NCBI GenBank assembly: GCA_011109175.1
Contig: RDEW01000061.1
Span: 64,244-128,243 of the forward strand
DNA: 64,000 nucleotides
Reading direction: 5' to 3'
Origin: Dicyema japonicum
Taxonomy: Eukaryota; Dicyemida; Rhombozoa; Dicyemidae
Positions 46,528 to 57,544 of the stretch are shown here, piece by piece (positions within the stretch are counted from its first letter, which is position 1; the number at the start of each line of letters is the position of its first letter). Both the position numbers and the translations under genes were made by a program. Under the pieces are notes generated by a model, which did no database searches, was not told the origin of the DNA, and worked only from the letters and a program-made list of their open reading frames with translations.

Positions 46528-49234
46528 GCTTGCCCTAAAGTTTCTTACATTCAATGCTAGAGGAATATCTAAGCCTCAGTCAAGAAATACTCTCTGTGAT
46601 GACGTTTCTATTGGCTGTATACAAGAGACGAAAATTACGTACTATCTCGATGAAAACCACTGAAGATATCGTTTAATATGTCTACCCAGTGACTCAAAAC
46701 ACTATGGTCTTGGATTCGCCATTCACAGAAAACTATCATCTGACATCAGTCGCATTTGGCGGGTGAATGACAGGATCTGCGTAATACAGATCCACTTGAA
46801 CAATCAATGTTCCCCTAAAAATACACTAACGATTATAAATGTATATGCACCACACTGTGGAAGAGTGGCAAAAAACCCGACCGAACTGGATGAATTCTAC
46901 TCAGCATTATCAAAGACGTATAATGAATATGAGTCGTCCTCACTTATATTCATTGCTGGCGATCTGAATGCGAAAATCGGAACAAAAAAGAACTCAGAAG
47001 ATACCTTCATGGGAAGACACGGACGTGGGAAAAGAAACTTGCCTGGGACCATACTTGGCCATTTCTGCACGGCAAACAAACTGTTCTTGTGCAACACCGC
47101 ATTCTCTCATCGTGCATGCCACATAACCACTTGGATGGGCGAACGAAGAAACCCAGAAGGAAAAATAGTCCCTATATACAACCAAATTGATTATATTATA
47201 TGCCGGATCAATGACAAACGCTCTCTTATAAACGCACGCTTATACGAAGGTTCAACAACTGTCAGCGATCACAGAATGGTTATTGTCACCTTCAGCCTGG
47301 CGAAACATGGTATCAAACATATGAAACATAATAACATTACAAACAATAATAATGAGAATACAAGAAATGGATACGCAACGGGAAAACTGATCTCTAATCC
47401 AGACACAGTCAAAAGTTACCAAAAACACATCTGCTCTTATCTGAAGGACCAAACAGTAGGAATTTCGTGGGATCACACGAAGTATATAATAAACGAAGCA
47501 GCAAGCCAGTACCTCGGCACGCGGGAGATGGCCAGTAAGGGTCTGACGACACATACAGAACTAGTAAAGGAATTAGCAAAGGAGTTAAAGGAAATTCATA
47601 AAAAAAACTAATCGAAAAAGACTATAACATGAAAAAAGTCATTCAGGGGCAGAGGGACCAAATCCGTAGAAAAATCAGGAGACTGAACAAGACACTTCAC
47701 CAAGAAGAACTTCTTCGCAAAATCAATAAAGTATCCAAACTAAAGGATAACCTCGTTTACTACGCCACACAAACCGGAAGGAACGAATAATCATCAAAGA
47801 CAAAAATGGCAAGACATTACTGAATATTGAAGAGCAAGCGGAGGTAATTGCAACACATTTTGAGAAACTTTTTAATGTGGCTACATCAATCCCCCATTCA
47901 AAGGAAAGCCTAGACCTTAAAAGAACCAATTTCAATTTTGGAAGTAAAAACAGCATGTCAAAAACTAAAAAATAACAGAAGCCCTGGACCAGATACGATA
48001 AACCCAGAATTACTGAAATACGGCCTGACCCCCTTTTTGAAAAAATCGCTACACTACTAAATGAAATGTTTTCAACTAACTCAACTTGCCCCTGGGAACG
48101 GAATTACTAATACCTATACAAAAACCCAATAAACCCAAAGGACCGGTTGAAAACTTACGACCAATTATATTATCAAATTCTCTACGGAAAGTCTTAGCTA
48201 ACATTGTATTGGAACGAATAAAAGGACCCGCCTATGACTACCTACCCGAAAGTCAAAGTGGGTTCAGAGAAGGAAGATCAACAGCTGATGCAGTCTGGAG
48301 TCACAGATGGAGATGTGCAACACATCAAAGATGTTGCAATGCCACCTACATTCTGGGAATAGATCTATCAAAAACCTTTGACTCGTTTAACAGGAACAAA
48401 TTTATGATAGTGCTGGAAAGGTTTATTGACGAATCGAGTCTAAGAATGATCCAAATCCTTCTATCTAACACAGAGCTCCTTGTGAGAGTTGGTAAAACCT
48501 ACTCAAGAAGATTTGAAACAAACACAGGCACTTCTCAAGGAGACTTTTTCTCTCCGCTACTATTTACAATATAATTGGAGGCTGCTATGTGGGAACTGAG
48601 ACCATTATATCAAGGAAAAATAGAAGTGATTTATGCTGATGATGTCGACCTAATCTCTGAAGACAAAGAACTCCTGGAACATGTACTAGTAAAAGCACCA
48701 GATATACTTGAGAAATGGTTTCTCACCGTGAACAGGGAAAAAACAGAACGGACAGAAATAAGAAGAATGAATAACTCACTCGAAGAAAAATGGAGACACA
48801 TAAAGAAACTTGGCTCTCTACTAGGAGATAGCGAAGACATCATACGGAGAAAAACATTGGCAAATGCGGCATTACAAAGGCTTAAAAATCTTTGGCTAAA
48901 ACGGAAAGGATATAACATAAAACAAAGGATTATGTTATACGACACTTTCATCAAACCAATTCTACTATACAACTCTGGGACTTGGGCCACCTCTAAAGAG
49001 GAATTGGAGAGGCTAGACTCATTTCACAGGAATCATCTAAGAAACATAACTGGAATGTCCTGGCCATCCAAGATCTCGTGGAATGGACTGTACAATAAGT
49101 GTGACTGTGTACCATTAAGCCACGAGATCATTAGCTCTCGGTGGAGACTTCATGGACACGTCCTGAGGTTGGACCCGATATCCCATCCGAATGTCGCAAT
49201 GGAAGATTACTACTCCTCCAATGTAATGTCCTAA
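46528..49234 (+). mobile_element. LINE group B copy B3, endonuclease plus RT
   Basis: The longest group B copy. From 46528: LKFLTFNARGIS (start of APE domain), GCIQETKI, then an open stretch 46763-47611 with IINVYAPH, IFIAGDLNAKIG, QIDYIICR and TVSDHRMVIV (APE catalytic residues present). A linker follows, NNRSPGPDTINPELLKYG, RPIILSNSLRKVLANIV, QSGFREGRSTADAVW, ILGIDLSKTFDSFNRNKF, TSQGDFFSPLLFTI, EVIYADDVDLISEDKEL, RWRLHGHVLRLDP. The frame is cut at 49234, lacking the C-terminus and 3' tail. At least four frameshifts or stops. APE plus RT with short spacing fits an RTE-like clade (inference). Confidence 0.92.
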
Positions 49235-49277
49235 CTTTAAGGATGTCAAACATCTACTTTTCTAAAATAATGTTAAA
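49229..49277 (+). repeat. 49-nt sequence, inverted copy at 57295-57343
   Basis: Perfect reverse-complement match to 57295-57343. Here it begins exactly where LINE B3 loses its homology and ends next to LINE fragment H3. It contains a small palindrome, GATGT-CAA-ACATC. Confidence 0.85.
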
Positions 49278-49284
49278 TAAAAGT

Positions 49285-50450
49285 ATAATTGAAAGTTGCT
49301 CAGGTGATGGAAGCTAAGAGCACGACTTGTCTCTAAGGAGAAAGTGCCCAGAACGATCTTCCACTGGGAGAATTGTAGATTCCAGCGGAGAAGAGTGTGT
49401 TGCATCCAATAATTGTTCGAAGAGCTCAATTTAGGACTCTTTTAAGTTTTTGGATGTTGCAGGCTGCGAGGGATGAAATTTAAGATGAGCTCACGTAATT
49501 CAAGATGATCTTGATATATTCCTGTAGACTGTTCTGAGGGTTTTTCTTTTGATCAGGCCACCACGGCGAATGGCGTTCATTTTTTTGGTTTGCAACCACG
49601 TGGTCCACATGGGAGAAGAATGTAAGGCATTGGCCGTAGATTATTTCCAGGATTTTAAGTGTTTTTGAGACAAGGAAGACTTCCCCTGAAAATTTTCATT
49701 CTTGTTTTGTGTTTAGCTGGAGTCGGTCGGAAGTGTATACAGTGACGCTGAACTTGGAAGGGGAGGAGAGGTGATTAGTTAATAACCAAGGCTTTAGAGA
49801 ATCCAGAAGGTATCAAATCATCCGCATAGGATAGGACTCCAGCCCGGGTATGCTAATCAGATGGAGTTAGTTTTATTTATCTACTTCCGATCCCTTCGAG
49901 TGAAAAAAACCGGTGGTTAACAAGAACGGTCCTAGAGATCCGACAGGTGTAATTGGTTCTGTGCAGAACTTGGAGATGGACCCGGACAAGAGAAGAGGTG
50001 ACCTGTCTACTGATCGTCAAAAAAACATGATGGACATAGTGCCGAAGTGGTTGTATAAACCTAATATACAGATATGAATGTAAATCTATATGATGACCAC
50101 AACGCAATGGCACAAAGTTGGCACGAACTACCTGTGATAGTGAAGTTGATATCAAGTCATGGATCGTTTTCTGTCACGACTGAGAGGGCCCATTCTATTG
50201 GATGGTTTTTAGAAACCGAATTTGATCATCAAGAGTAGAAATAATTTACCTATTTTGTGGAGACCCAATAGTTGTGAGCTGTATGTCCCGAAGTTTTACA
50301 TTAATAAGAAATTGTAGACAAAGTATCATGAAATGGTCTCTAATTGGGAAAAATTTTAAATCCCAGTGTATGTGGTCAGTTGGTGTGGTTTTTAGACGTC
50401 CGGAAATTATTATTAGAACAGAGTTTTGAATCATTTATGTCTTTCGATGT
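49285..50450 (-). mobile_element. Jockey-like LINE relic H3
   Basis: Minus-strand frames include GVLSYADDLIPSGFSKAL (about 49850-49800), LQLNTKQE, FFSHVDHVVANQK and SLAACNIQKLKRVLN, in the order expected after the palm of a Jockey/CR1 RT. YADD is visible; everything else is shifted and stopped. Confidence 0.65.
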
Positions 50451-51000
50451 TTTTTATTGATAAACAAGGATCCCAGGCATCTTTGATCTGTTAAATTATT
50501 TAATCGTCGAACTCTCTTTACTCTGGTCTAATGACCTACCATAAGGGAAATAGGACGATAAGAAGAATGTAAGAAGAAACGCGGTTAGGCTCAAAATAAT
50601 GATTGTGGATTTCTTCTAGATCATAGATACTGATGCGTGATTAATTGAGTGTTCGATTAAATCGATTAAAACAAAAAGTCATTTCAGATGGTGTATGGAA
50701 AGACCATCCGCTCTCTTGCATTAGAGCTTCGAGAGTTACTAACTAGTTGAGCAATTAGAAGATTGTGGAATAATTAAAAGATCTGTTGACTACAGAGTGT
50801 GAGGTCTCTTATTGTGGAGTACTTTCAAAGTAGGAAGGTGGCTTATTTTAGCATAATGATTATTAATAAAAAACGGAAAGGGTGGAGTTAATTAGTTAGC
50901 TACTCAGATGGAGGTTGAATGAATAATAAAAAAGTAGAACAAATAGATAATAGTTATGACTAGACTAAACTAACACATCCTTCTTCTTTTACGAGGATCT
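50451..51000. other. unassigned
   Basis: No gene recognised. About 50 bp near 50878-50935 (GGGTGGAGTTA ... GGTTGAATGAATAATAAAAA) resemble 57494-57540 upstream of the second BRI3-like gene. Confidence 0.35.
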
Positions 51001-51550
51001 TCACCAGCCATGTTTTCTTTAGCACCACAATTTGAATATAAACTCTTATTGGCACATCAATCGACAAACTTTCAAATGATTTCTGTAGCACTCGGAGATA
51101 ATCCCGTCCCAGGTCAAAACCACAGGGATAATTATCACAGGAGCATCATATAGAATGCTCAATTCTCCAGCGAGCGAGCCATATTTGTATAGCTTTTTCA
51201 CCTCTGTATGCTTAAGTGCTTCTTGTGAAGTGATTCCAACTTCTATGTTAATTGTGCTGCACTTCGGTTTAGAAGTGTCTACTCGGATTTCCACCCTCTG
51301 CGTCGTAACAATTGATCGAACTGATGTGTTTTTAGACGTATAGATTTCTTGATGTCATACATTCTACATAAATTCAGGTGAATGCATCTAAAAACTTCGT
51401 TATGCCTCCTCGAATAGTCACTATTGAGCATTCTGCTAAAACGTTTAGCCAAATGATCCACTGATTTCTTAGCCTTCTTGCAATGACTATAAACTGAATC
51501 ATTTATAAAATAAAACAAGTTCATGTGATGATAGTACATGCACTCCAATC
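51000..51550 (-). mobile_element. R4-like LINE fragment (group G), endonuclease end
   Basis: Minus-strand frames read CKKAKKSVDHLAKRFSRML, YSRRHNEVFRCIHLNLC, then IRVDTSKPKCSTINIEVGITSQ and IIPVVLTWDGIIS. This matches the C-terminal restriction-like endonuclease of R4/Dong-type elements, whose core is KPD...IEVGITSQ...KYD. One frame shift separates the halves, and the segment between IRVDT and IEVGI is shorter than expected, with the PD pair missing. Confidence 0.7.
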
Positions 51551-51624
51551 ACGGGCTATTATTTTCACTGGTTAAGAGTGAAGCGGCTTTATAGAATCAA
51601 TCAAAACTTTATCTTGACTTTCTC

Positions 51625-54420
51625 TGATTATTATTATTACCTCCAGGATCACTGGGTCAAAGAGAAAGAAATAAAAAGTTCTCAACTTACTAAATGATCC
51701 CAGACCGACAAGGAAGAGGACGAGTCCGGTTGGGTTGAGAATACTGAACAGCTCTTCTCAATGGACATGGCATCGGCTCAAAATTCCTGTATGATTGTAG
51801 ATATTTCGATAGTGTATGGAATAGAGGGCAGCTCGGTAAACTAGCCTTTAAGAGTTTCCGTTGTAATTCGATTAAGAGATTTTCAATGGGCTGAATTTTG
51901 TGCTATGGTCCAATAATCCTTATTGCGGTCTCCTCGATTGAGGATAGTTTTAATGAGGAGGATCGTGAAATCTGCATTGCCCATGAAGCACTTCATACGT
52001 CATCGTGGTCGGATAAATTGTTCATAAATCGTGGCAAGGCACCAGTTTGTCTCTAAGTGTTTTTGAAGCACTTTTAAAATTCTCATTTTCCTCAAGCACA
52101 AGTTACTATGTTCTCAACATGTCGGATAAAGGTGAGTCCCCGATCAAAGGTGACTCCCAGAATCTTCGGTGTTTTGTTAATAGGAATAGCCTCGTTCTTC
52201 ATAAAGATTTTTGGTTAGACATAGAACTTTCTTTGTAAGTGGTAAACAGCGTGACAGAGGGCTTTGTTGCTGATGCGTCGAGTATCGGCTTCTAGAGCAA
52301 TTGTTTGAGCATGTCAAGCATTTGTTGACCGGACTGAGTCGGTGATTGAATGCTTTTGTCCATGGAGAAAAGAATGATATTGCCGGCATAGAAGAGGATT
52401 AGTCAGTTTTCATTACAGGTTTGTTGCATGTCGTTTATGTAAATATTGAAAAGGTGGTGATAGTGGAGATCCTTAAGGGACTCCATTTGGTATGAGACGG
52501 GATTTTAACTTTATATTATTGCAAAACACTTGTCCACGTCTCCCACTTAAGAAGTTGGCAATCCATAGTTTTATGTTTGGGTGGATGCATGCATCGTAAA
52601 TTTTCTCAATAAGGAGTTTTCTTGAGACTGTGTCGAAAGCCTTTGTTATATTAACAGAGACCAAGACTGTTATTTAGTGTGATTTAGTCGAATTGAATCC
52701 CTCTGCAATGAACTGGCACAGGGACGTTAAGTGTGTTGCTGTGGAGAGTTTAGCCCGGAATCCATATTGGAAGGGAGAGAGCGGGATGTAGTTTTTGATA
52801 TTTCCAAGAACTAATCTTTCGAGTATTCGGGAGAATGAACATAGGATCGAGATTGGTCTGTAGGAAGAGGGTCATTTTCGGATTTCCTGGCTTCAAGATT
52901 GGTTTGATGTATGATCTTATCTAGACATCCGGAACAGTGTTTACATTCATTGACATTGTGAATATATAAGCAATTAAATCTAAATCAAAAGGTCCTATAT
53001 GCTTTAGTTCCGTTGTAGAAATATTGTCTAGTCCTCGGACTTTCGAGTTTTGGGCCTTTGATATTGCCATGGAGTCCTTTTCCGTTAATATGGTTTACAT
53101 TTACGATCCTTTCGGTTTTATTCTGTTTAAGAGTACTTGGTGTCTTTGGAATGGTTTTTATGTACTATGGAAACATAGTATTTCATTAAGATGTTTGGTT
53201 GCAATGATATCCCATTTTGCGGTTCATCAAAAGAACTTTTGATAGACTTGATTTTGTTCTAGACCTTCAGTAATGACGGATTTTCTGTTAGGGATTTTGA
53301 TAGTTCTGTCGAGCGTTTCTCGTTTGTTTTACTGATATATTTGTTAATCTCCTTGTTTAGTGTACGGATTCTTATTATATCCTCCTTCGACGGTATGTTC
53401 ATTTTTCTTTCAATAGTTTCTTTCTTTGACTAAATGTTTGGCTGTTGAATTGAATCGCATGTTTATCGGTTGTCTTCCCATTGGAATATATAATTTGTTA
53501 GCTTCTTGAATAAACTGCTTTATAATGTTGTTTAGTGAAGAGAACTGCTTTATAATGTTGTTTAGTGATGAGGCAGCATGTAGTTTTGATAACTTGATCT
53601 GCATGTCAATAGCTCGCAAATCTTGGCCAGTCAGCAAGGTTATAATTTATCAAAGTATGGAGTGACCTTAGATAATTTGATCTTGTTTTTATTTGTAAAA
53701 TGATCGGATTATGATCACTCATTGTTTCGTATTTCACGCTCCATGAAATTGAAGAAGCCAGAAGGGGATACGCGATTGAAACGTCAGGGGATGACGATTT
53801 ATTATTTTGTCTTGAGGGGGTTCTTGTGTGAAAGTTAGGATGCAAAAGCTTCCCAAGTCTTCGATTACCATGTCTCCCCGCCTGTTTGACGTCTGACCTC
53901 TCAGCCAGAGTGGGTGTTTTGTATTTAGGTCACCGCAAAGAAGAACGTTCCTTAGTGAGCTGATCGACGAAAGTTTTGGGCAAGTGGCTGATGATTAAGG
54001 AAGTAGATATGAATTGATCAGAGTAATACGTAACCTTGGGAGTTGGATTTTTGTGGCCAAAATTTCGATACTTTCATGGTTTTGGAGAAGATTGTAGGCG
54101 TATTTGGTGATATCTTCATCAGGGATCCCGTTTCGTATGATAGTTAGTAAGCCTCCCCCAAGTTTTCCACATCTATCTCTGCGGATAATCGAGTATCCAG
54201 GAAATTTTGGAATTGTGTTCCCACTTGAGTTTGTATCCTTATAATAGAAGGACATCAATTCTATATTTTTCCATAAAATTTCTGAGTTCGATAATCTTAC
54301 ATTTGATCCCGTTTATATTTATTTGCAAGATCTTTAGGGGCCGGGGTTCGATTCGACGTCTCCACACAGAGACAGTCCGTCCTTGTCAGTCCATCCTTTT
54401 AGGATAGAAGCAGTGTAACT
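51625..54420 (-). mobile_element. LINE group F copy F2, endonuclease to 3' end
   Basis: Minus strand. From about 54330: LKILQININGIKCKIIELRNF, IPKFPGYSIIRRDRCGK, GGGLLTIIRNGIPDE (APE domain), SDHNPIILQIK (near 53700), a linker (53410-53637), then RT from VSVNITKAFDTVSRKLL (near 52650), FLSGRRGQVFC and LIPNGVP-stop. The catalytic YADD region is broken. The 3' end near 51630 matches F1 and F3. Many stops. Confidence 0.85.
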
Positions 54421-54534
54421 CTTTTCTTTAAAATGTCTCCAGATTGGTGAGTTACGTGACATTCAACCAACCACAAAGCACGTTGCACAATTCTCTGATT
54501 TATTTTTTATATTTCTTGAGTTAGATCCATTTAC

Positions 54535-55300
54535 ATTTTTATATAATTATTGATTTCATCAAAAGTTAATATTAATATATTAAACATAATTTAAATATTT
54601 TTAATAAATTGTTGTGTTGAATTGATTAATGGATAATCCTCCGCCTTATTCGCCCAAACAAGAATATGCAAGCGCTCCATATCCACAGGGGCCGACTGTC
54701 ACCACTCATTTTACAACCAACCCGAATGTGGCTTATGTGCAACCCCAGATTATCACAAATCCAAATGTTCTCTATGTACATCCCCCTCAAAGAATTGTTG
54801 CTGTCTCTCAAAATTATGGAACATGTAGGAATTGTGGAGTATTTAATAATGTAATAAATTAGGTCGGCAGAATTGAGCCTTCCTTTACTTTGTTAGGAAT
54901 CTATTTGGCTATATTCTTTTTTCCTTTTGGAGTCTTATGTTGTCTTTTGATGACTGAGAGGAGATGTTTACACTGTGGAGAATTTTATGGCTAATTTACT
55001 TACATTATTTCTATTAAAATTTTATTAACTTAAAAAAATATTTTATTATTCATCGAGTGCTGAGTGAGTATGATGATATAAATATGACTCCGACAAATAT
55101 AGACCGACAATACGTGCGGAGTTCTAAGCTAGATCGTGTTCTAGATAATCTAGTGCTACACGAGAGGTCATTGACGTAGGTCACATGCTTTCTTATAGGG
55201 TGCGATCATTCTTACAGATCTTTGCTACCAGCACTAGGGGAATAAGTCAGGTATCTATAAGTTTTTAATAGAAAACGAATCATGTCATGTTAAAAATAGA
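54535..55300 (+). repeat. tandem segmental duplication, unit 1
   Basis: Contains BRI3-like copy 1 plus about 100 bp upstream and about 300 bp downstream that align with unit 2 (57545-58310). The downstream block keeps GACAAATATAGACCGAC, TCTAGATAATCT, GTAGGTCACATGCTT and GCTACCAGCA in the same order. Confidence 0.8.
54629..54994 (+). CDS. BRI3-like membrane protein, copy 1
   Basis: Two exons with a 24-nt intron (from 54839); 113 aa. Proline/tyrosine-rich N-terminus with PPPY (MDNPPPYSPKQEY), a CxxC pair (CRNCG), a membrane segment (LLGIYLAIFFFPFGVLCCLL) and a second CxxC (RRCLHCGEFYG). This matches BRI3, whose C-terminus reads CPVCRVG...[20 protein letters not shown]...RRCPNCG. BRI3 proteins sit in lysosomal/endosomal membranes; PPxY is a ligand for Nedd4-type WW domains. 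Duplicate of 57641-58006 (about 60% protein identity by eye). Confidence 0.88.
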
Positions 55301-55390
55301 TGCAACATAATTCCTACACTAAGAATTAATTAGTAGGGCAATTTTTATAGCAGTTCAAATTTAAAATATAACACTTAAAAATAGCATTAT

Positions 55391-55781
55391 TTTTTATTTT
55401 AACCCAAGACCACGGTAAAACAAAACTAATTATCACGTGATCCCGATGCATTTTAACAAAGACCTCATCTTTGTCCGTTGTTCTTCCTTCGTGCCCGCGC
55501 ATGAACGTACAGGACGGCTGCTTGAATTTTCAGGGCCAATTTCCCGTGATCTGGAGTCAAGTCTCCAGAGGCGTAGGTCCGGGTCAATGATCTTCACAAA
55601 TCCAACGCTCCGTTACTCTGTAAGCCCTCTTTTTCATTTCCTCAATTTTCCTCATATTTGTCCAAGATATGGACGGACCCCACGAGGCGCATGCATATGA
55701 GAAACATGGCTCGATGTAATGTTTGTATGCGTTCATCAAGACTGGGTGAATACCACTCTTCCATATTCCCGATAAACTTTT
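55391..55781 (-). mobile_element. LINE group D 3' end, copy D2
   Basis: Minus strand: HYIEPCFSYACASWGPS, KIEEMKKRAYRVTERW, then CTFMRGHEG and HRDHVIISFVLPWSW, with a TTAAAATAAAAAAT tail at 55391. The first part resembles the post-RT region of non-LTR elements (YACxxWGPxxS). It lies inside the hAT-like repeat, with CATTAT at both ends as a likely short target duplication. Confidence 0.75.
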
Positions 55782-55796
55782 CATTATAGTATTTAT

Positions 55797-56051
55797 TATT
55801 ATTAAAGCACTTTCACGAAAGCCATAAATGATTATAGCCCCGCATGTGCAACACTCAAAGAAACAATATTTATAGTTAGTCTTTTCCATTTTCCTCTGTC
55901 GAATGCGAGTGATCTCAATTCGTCCAGGTCGTCTCCCGTCTTTAAATTTTTTCTCACAGGATTTAAGTCTTTGTTTAGGGCTGTCGGAAGTGTCGATCTA
56001 GGTCGTCCGCGGAAGGGTTTTTCGCATCTGTCAAAGTAATCTTCCATCGCT
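55797..56051 (-). mobile_element. LINE group B 3' fragment B7 with target duplication
   Basis: Minus strand frame AMEDYFDRCEKPFRGRPRST, TGDDLDELRSLAFDRGKWKR, VSLSVAHAGL-stop, then ATGCGGGGCTATAATCATTT, ATGGCTTTCGTGAAAGTGCT and a TAATAATAATAA tail. Perfect 13-nt direct repeats TTATAGTATTTAT flank it (55784-55796 and 56052-56064). This copy has the tail most like that of the SINE. Confidence 0.92.
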
Positions 56052-56260
56052 TTATAGTATTTATAAACCACAAATATATCATTTAAATTAACACTTAAAA
56101 TTTTTCAATTTTTGAAAAAATAAACATTAATTAAAAAAGAAAACAATTAAATATTTTTAGTTAAGAGCCCAGGGTTGCGAAGGCGTTCCTTCCCTCTTAT
56201 CATCGTCTGATTACTAATCATTTTTTAATATCTGGGAAACAATTTGATATTAAGGATATT

Positions 56261-56880
56261 GTGATGCACTATAAAATAAGTAGATTTTTGGAGTTCTAAA
56301 ACTCATGTTTTATGACGCTCTTCGATATCTACTTTTTGCCGATAAGATAGAAAAAACTTCAAAATAATGAAAACCGCCCCAGCAATAAGTTTTATAAATA
56401 ATAAGGAAAATTAGATATGTTGATATTTATTCGCGTCATTACTAATAGCGTACGTTCATATGGTTGGTATGCCAAAATATGTTGAAATAATATTTATGAC
56501 TCTTTTACCGATAGCTTAAATGATAATAATTTCAAAAAGTGGAATCATCGGTTCATGGCGTACGAAACACTGATAACTATTTGTTAATGATCTCCGCAAC
56601 ACTACTCCATGCCCTCAAATTCTCATACCGCTAGTGGCTATTTTTGACTCGATGTATACTTATAATCCTGGTGAATTGATGTCATATGTTTGAAAGTCTG
56701 TCAAGAACCGTTTGAAAAAGCTTCCAGAGGCGGTTAGCTTTATTTTTCTACTTTTTTTACGTGCAAATTCGAAAAATAAATGTCTACTGCTGAACTAAAA
56801 AAACTTATTGCTATTTGACAACAGCCTTTCTGAAATAGTTTTCACTATATCAGTACAATTCCTATCGTGAAAAGTTTTTT
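56261..56880. other. AT-rich, nothing supported
   Basis: No gene or element recognised between the hAT-like repeat and the next open stretch. Confidence 0.4.
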
Positions 56881-56894
56881 ATCCAAATTGAGAA

Positions 56895-57080
56895 AAAAAT
56901 GAAGATACCTCTATATCAGAGATCCCTACCTAAGAAAATTCCTCGAAAGTATGTAAATTGTGAGAGTATTGAACAATTAAATAGAGTTTTGGGAAAACAC
57001 ACTGTCTCGATTCCTTCGAACAATCTGGATGACATATCGACCTTATTATATGCTTCTCAATGTGCTTATGACTTATAAAC
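56895..57080 (+). other. coding-like stretch, possibly LINE group G
   Basis: Plus-strand frame MKIPLYQRSLPKKIPRKYVN, SIPSNNLDDISTLLYASQ, CAYDL then stop. Composition is protein-like, and the LLYxxQCxY pattern resembles the region upstream of RT in R4-like elements. Weak evidence. Confidence 0.3.
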
Positions 57081-57294
57081 AAAATTACGAATCGAAATGA
57101 AAGATCCAAAATTGTAACGAAAAAAGGTAAAAACTCTTGTCTGAATTTTGTCGAATGTCGTCAATGGAGAAGTAATAAAAAAGTGTATGACCTATTGTTA
57201 TACAGCTAAATTAAACGAAAAAAGATGAATATCAGTCGATTTACTATTATTGAAGATCAGATTAAAATTGTGAGTAAAACACTTGAAATTTTAT

Positions 57295-57343
57295 TTTAAC
57301 ATTATTTTAGAAAAGTAGATGTTTGACATCCTTAAAGTTAGGA
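57295..57343 (-). repeat. 49-nt sequence, inverted copy of 49229-49277
   Basis: Perfect reverse complement of 49229-49277; flanks share no clear similarity except a few A-rich bases on one side. Lies between the coding-like stretch and BRI3-like copy 2. Confidence 0.85.
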
Positions 57344-57544
57344 CCTTCCACGCTATCCCTATTTTCGTTTTTATCGATTATATCATTATAAAACTATTTA
57401 GAAAATTAATTTTTTCGACATCATTAACTTAGGTACCTGCCAATGTGATTCATATACTTTTTTGCATAATAACCACTTAATAAGTTGACCTGGTCACGGA
57501 AGGGGTGGAGTTAGCATTCAGGTTGAATGAATAATAAAAAATTT

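Larger units (their letters stand above)
55331..56260. mobile_element. hAT-like repeat, second copy, split by two LINEs
   Basis: 55331-55390 and 56052-56260 together match 18832-19090 (TAGGGCAATTTTTATAGC at one end, GTTAAGA..CCAGG and GGCGTTCCTTC at the other). LINE fragments D2 and B7 sit between. Identity is moderate. No transposase recognised. Confidence 0.6.
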
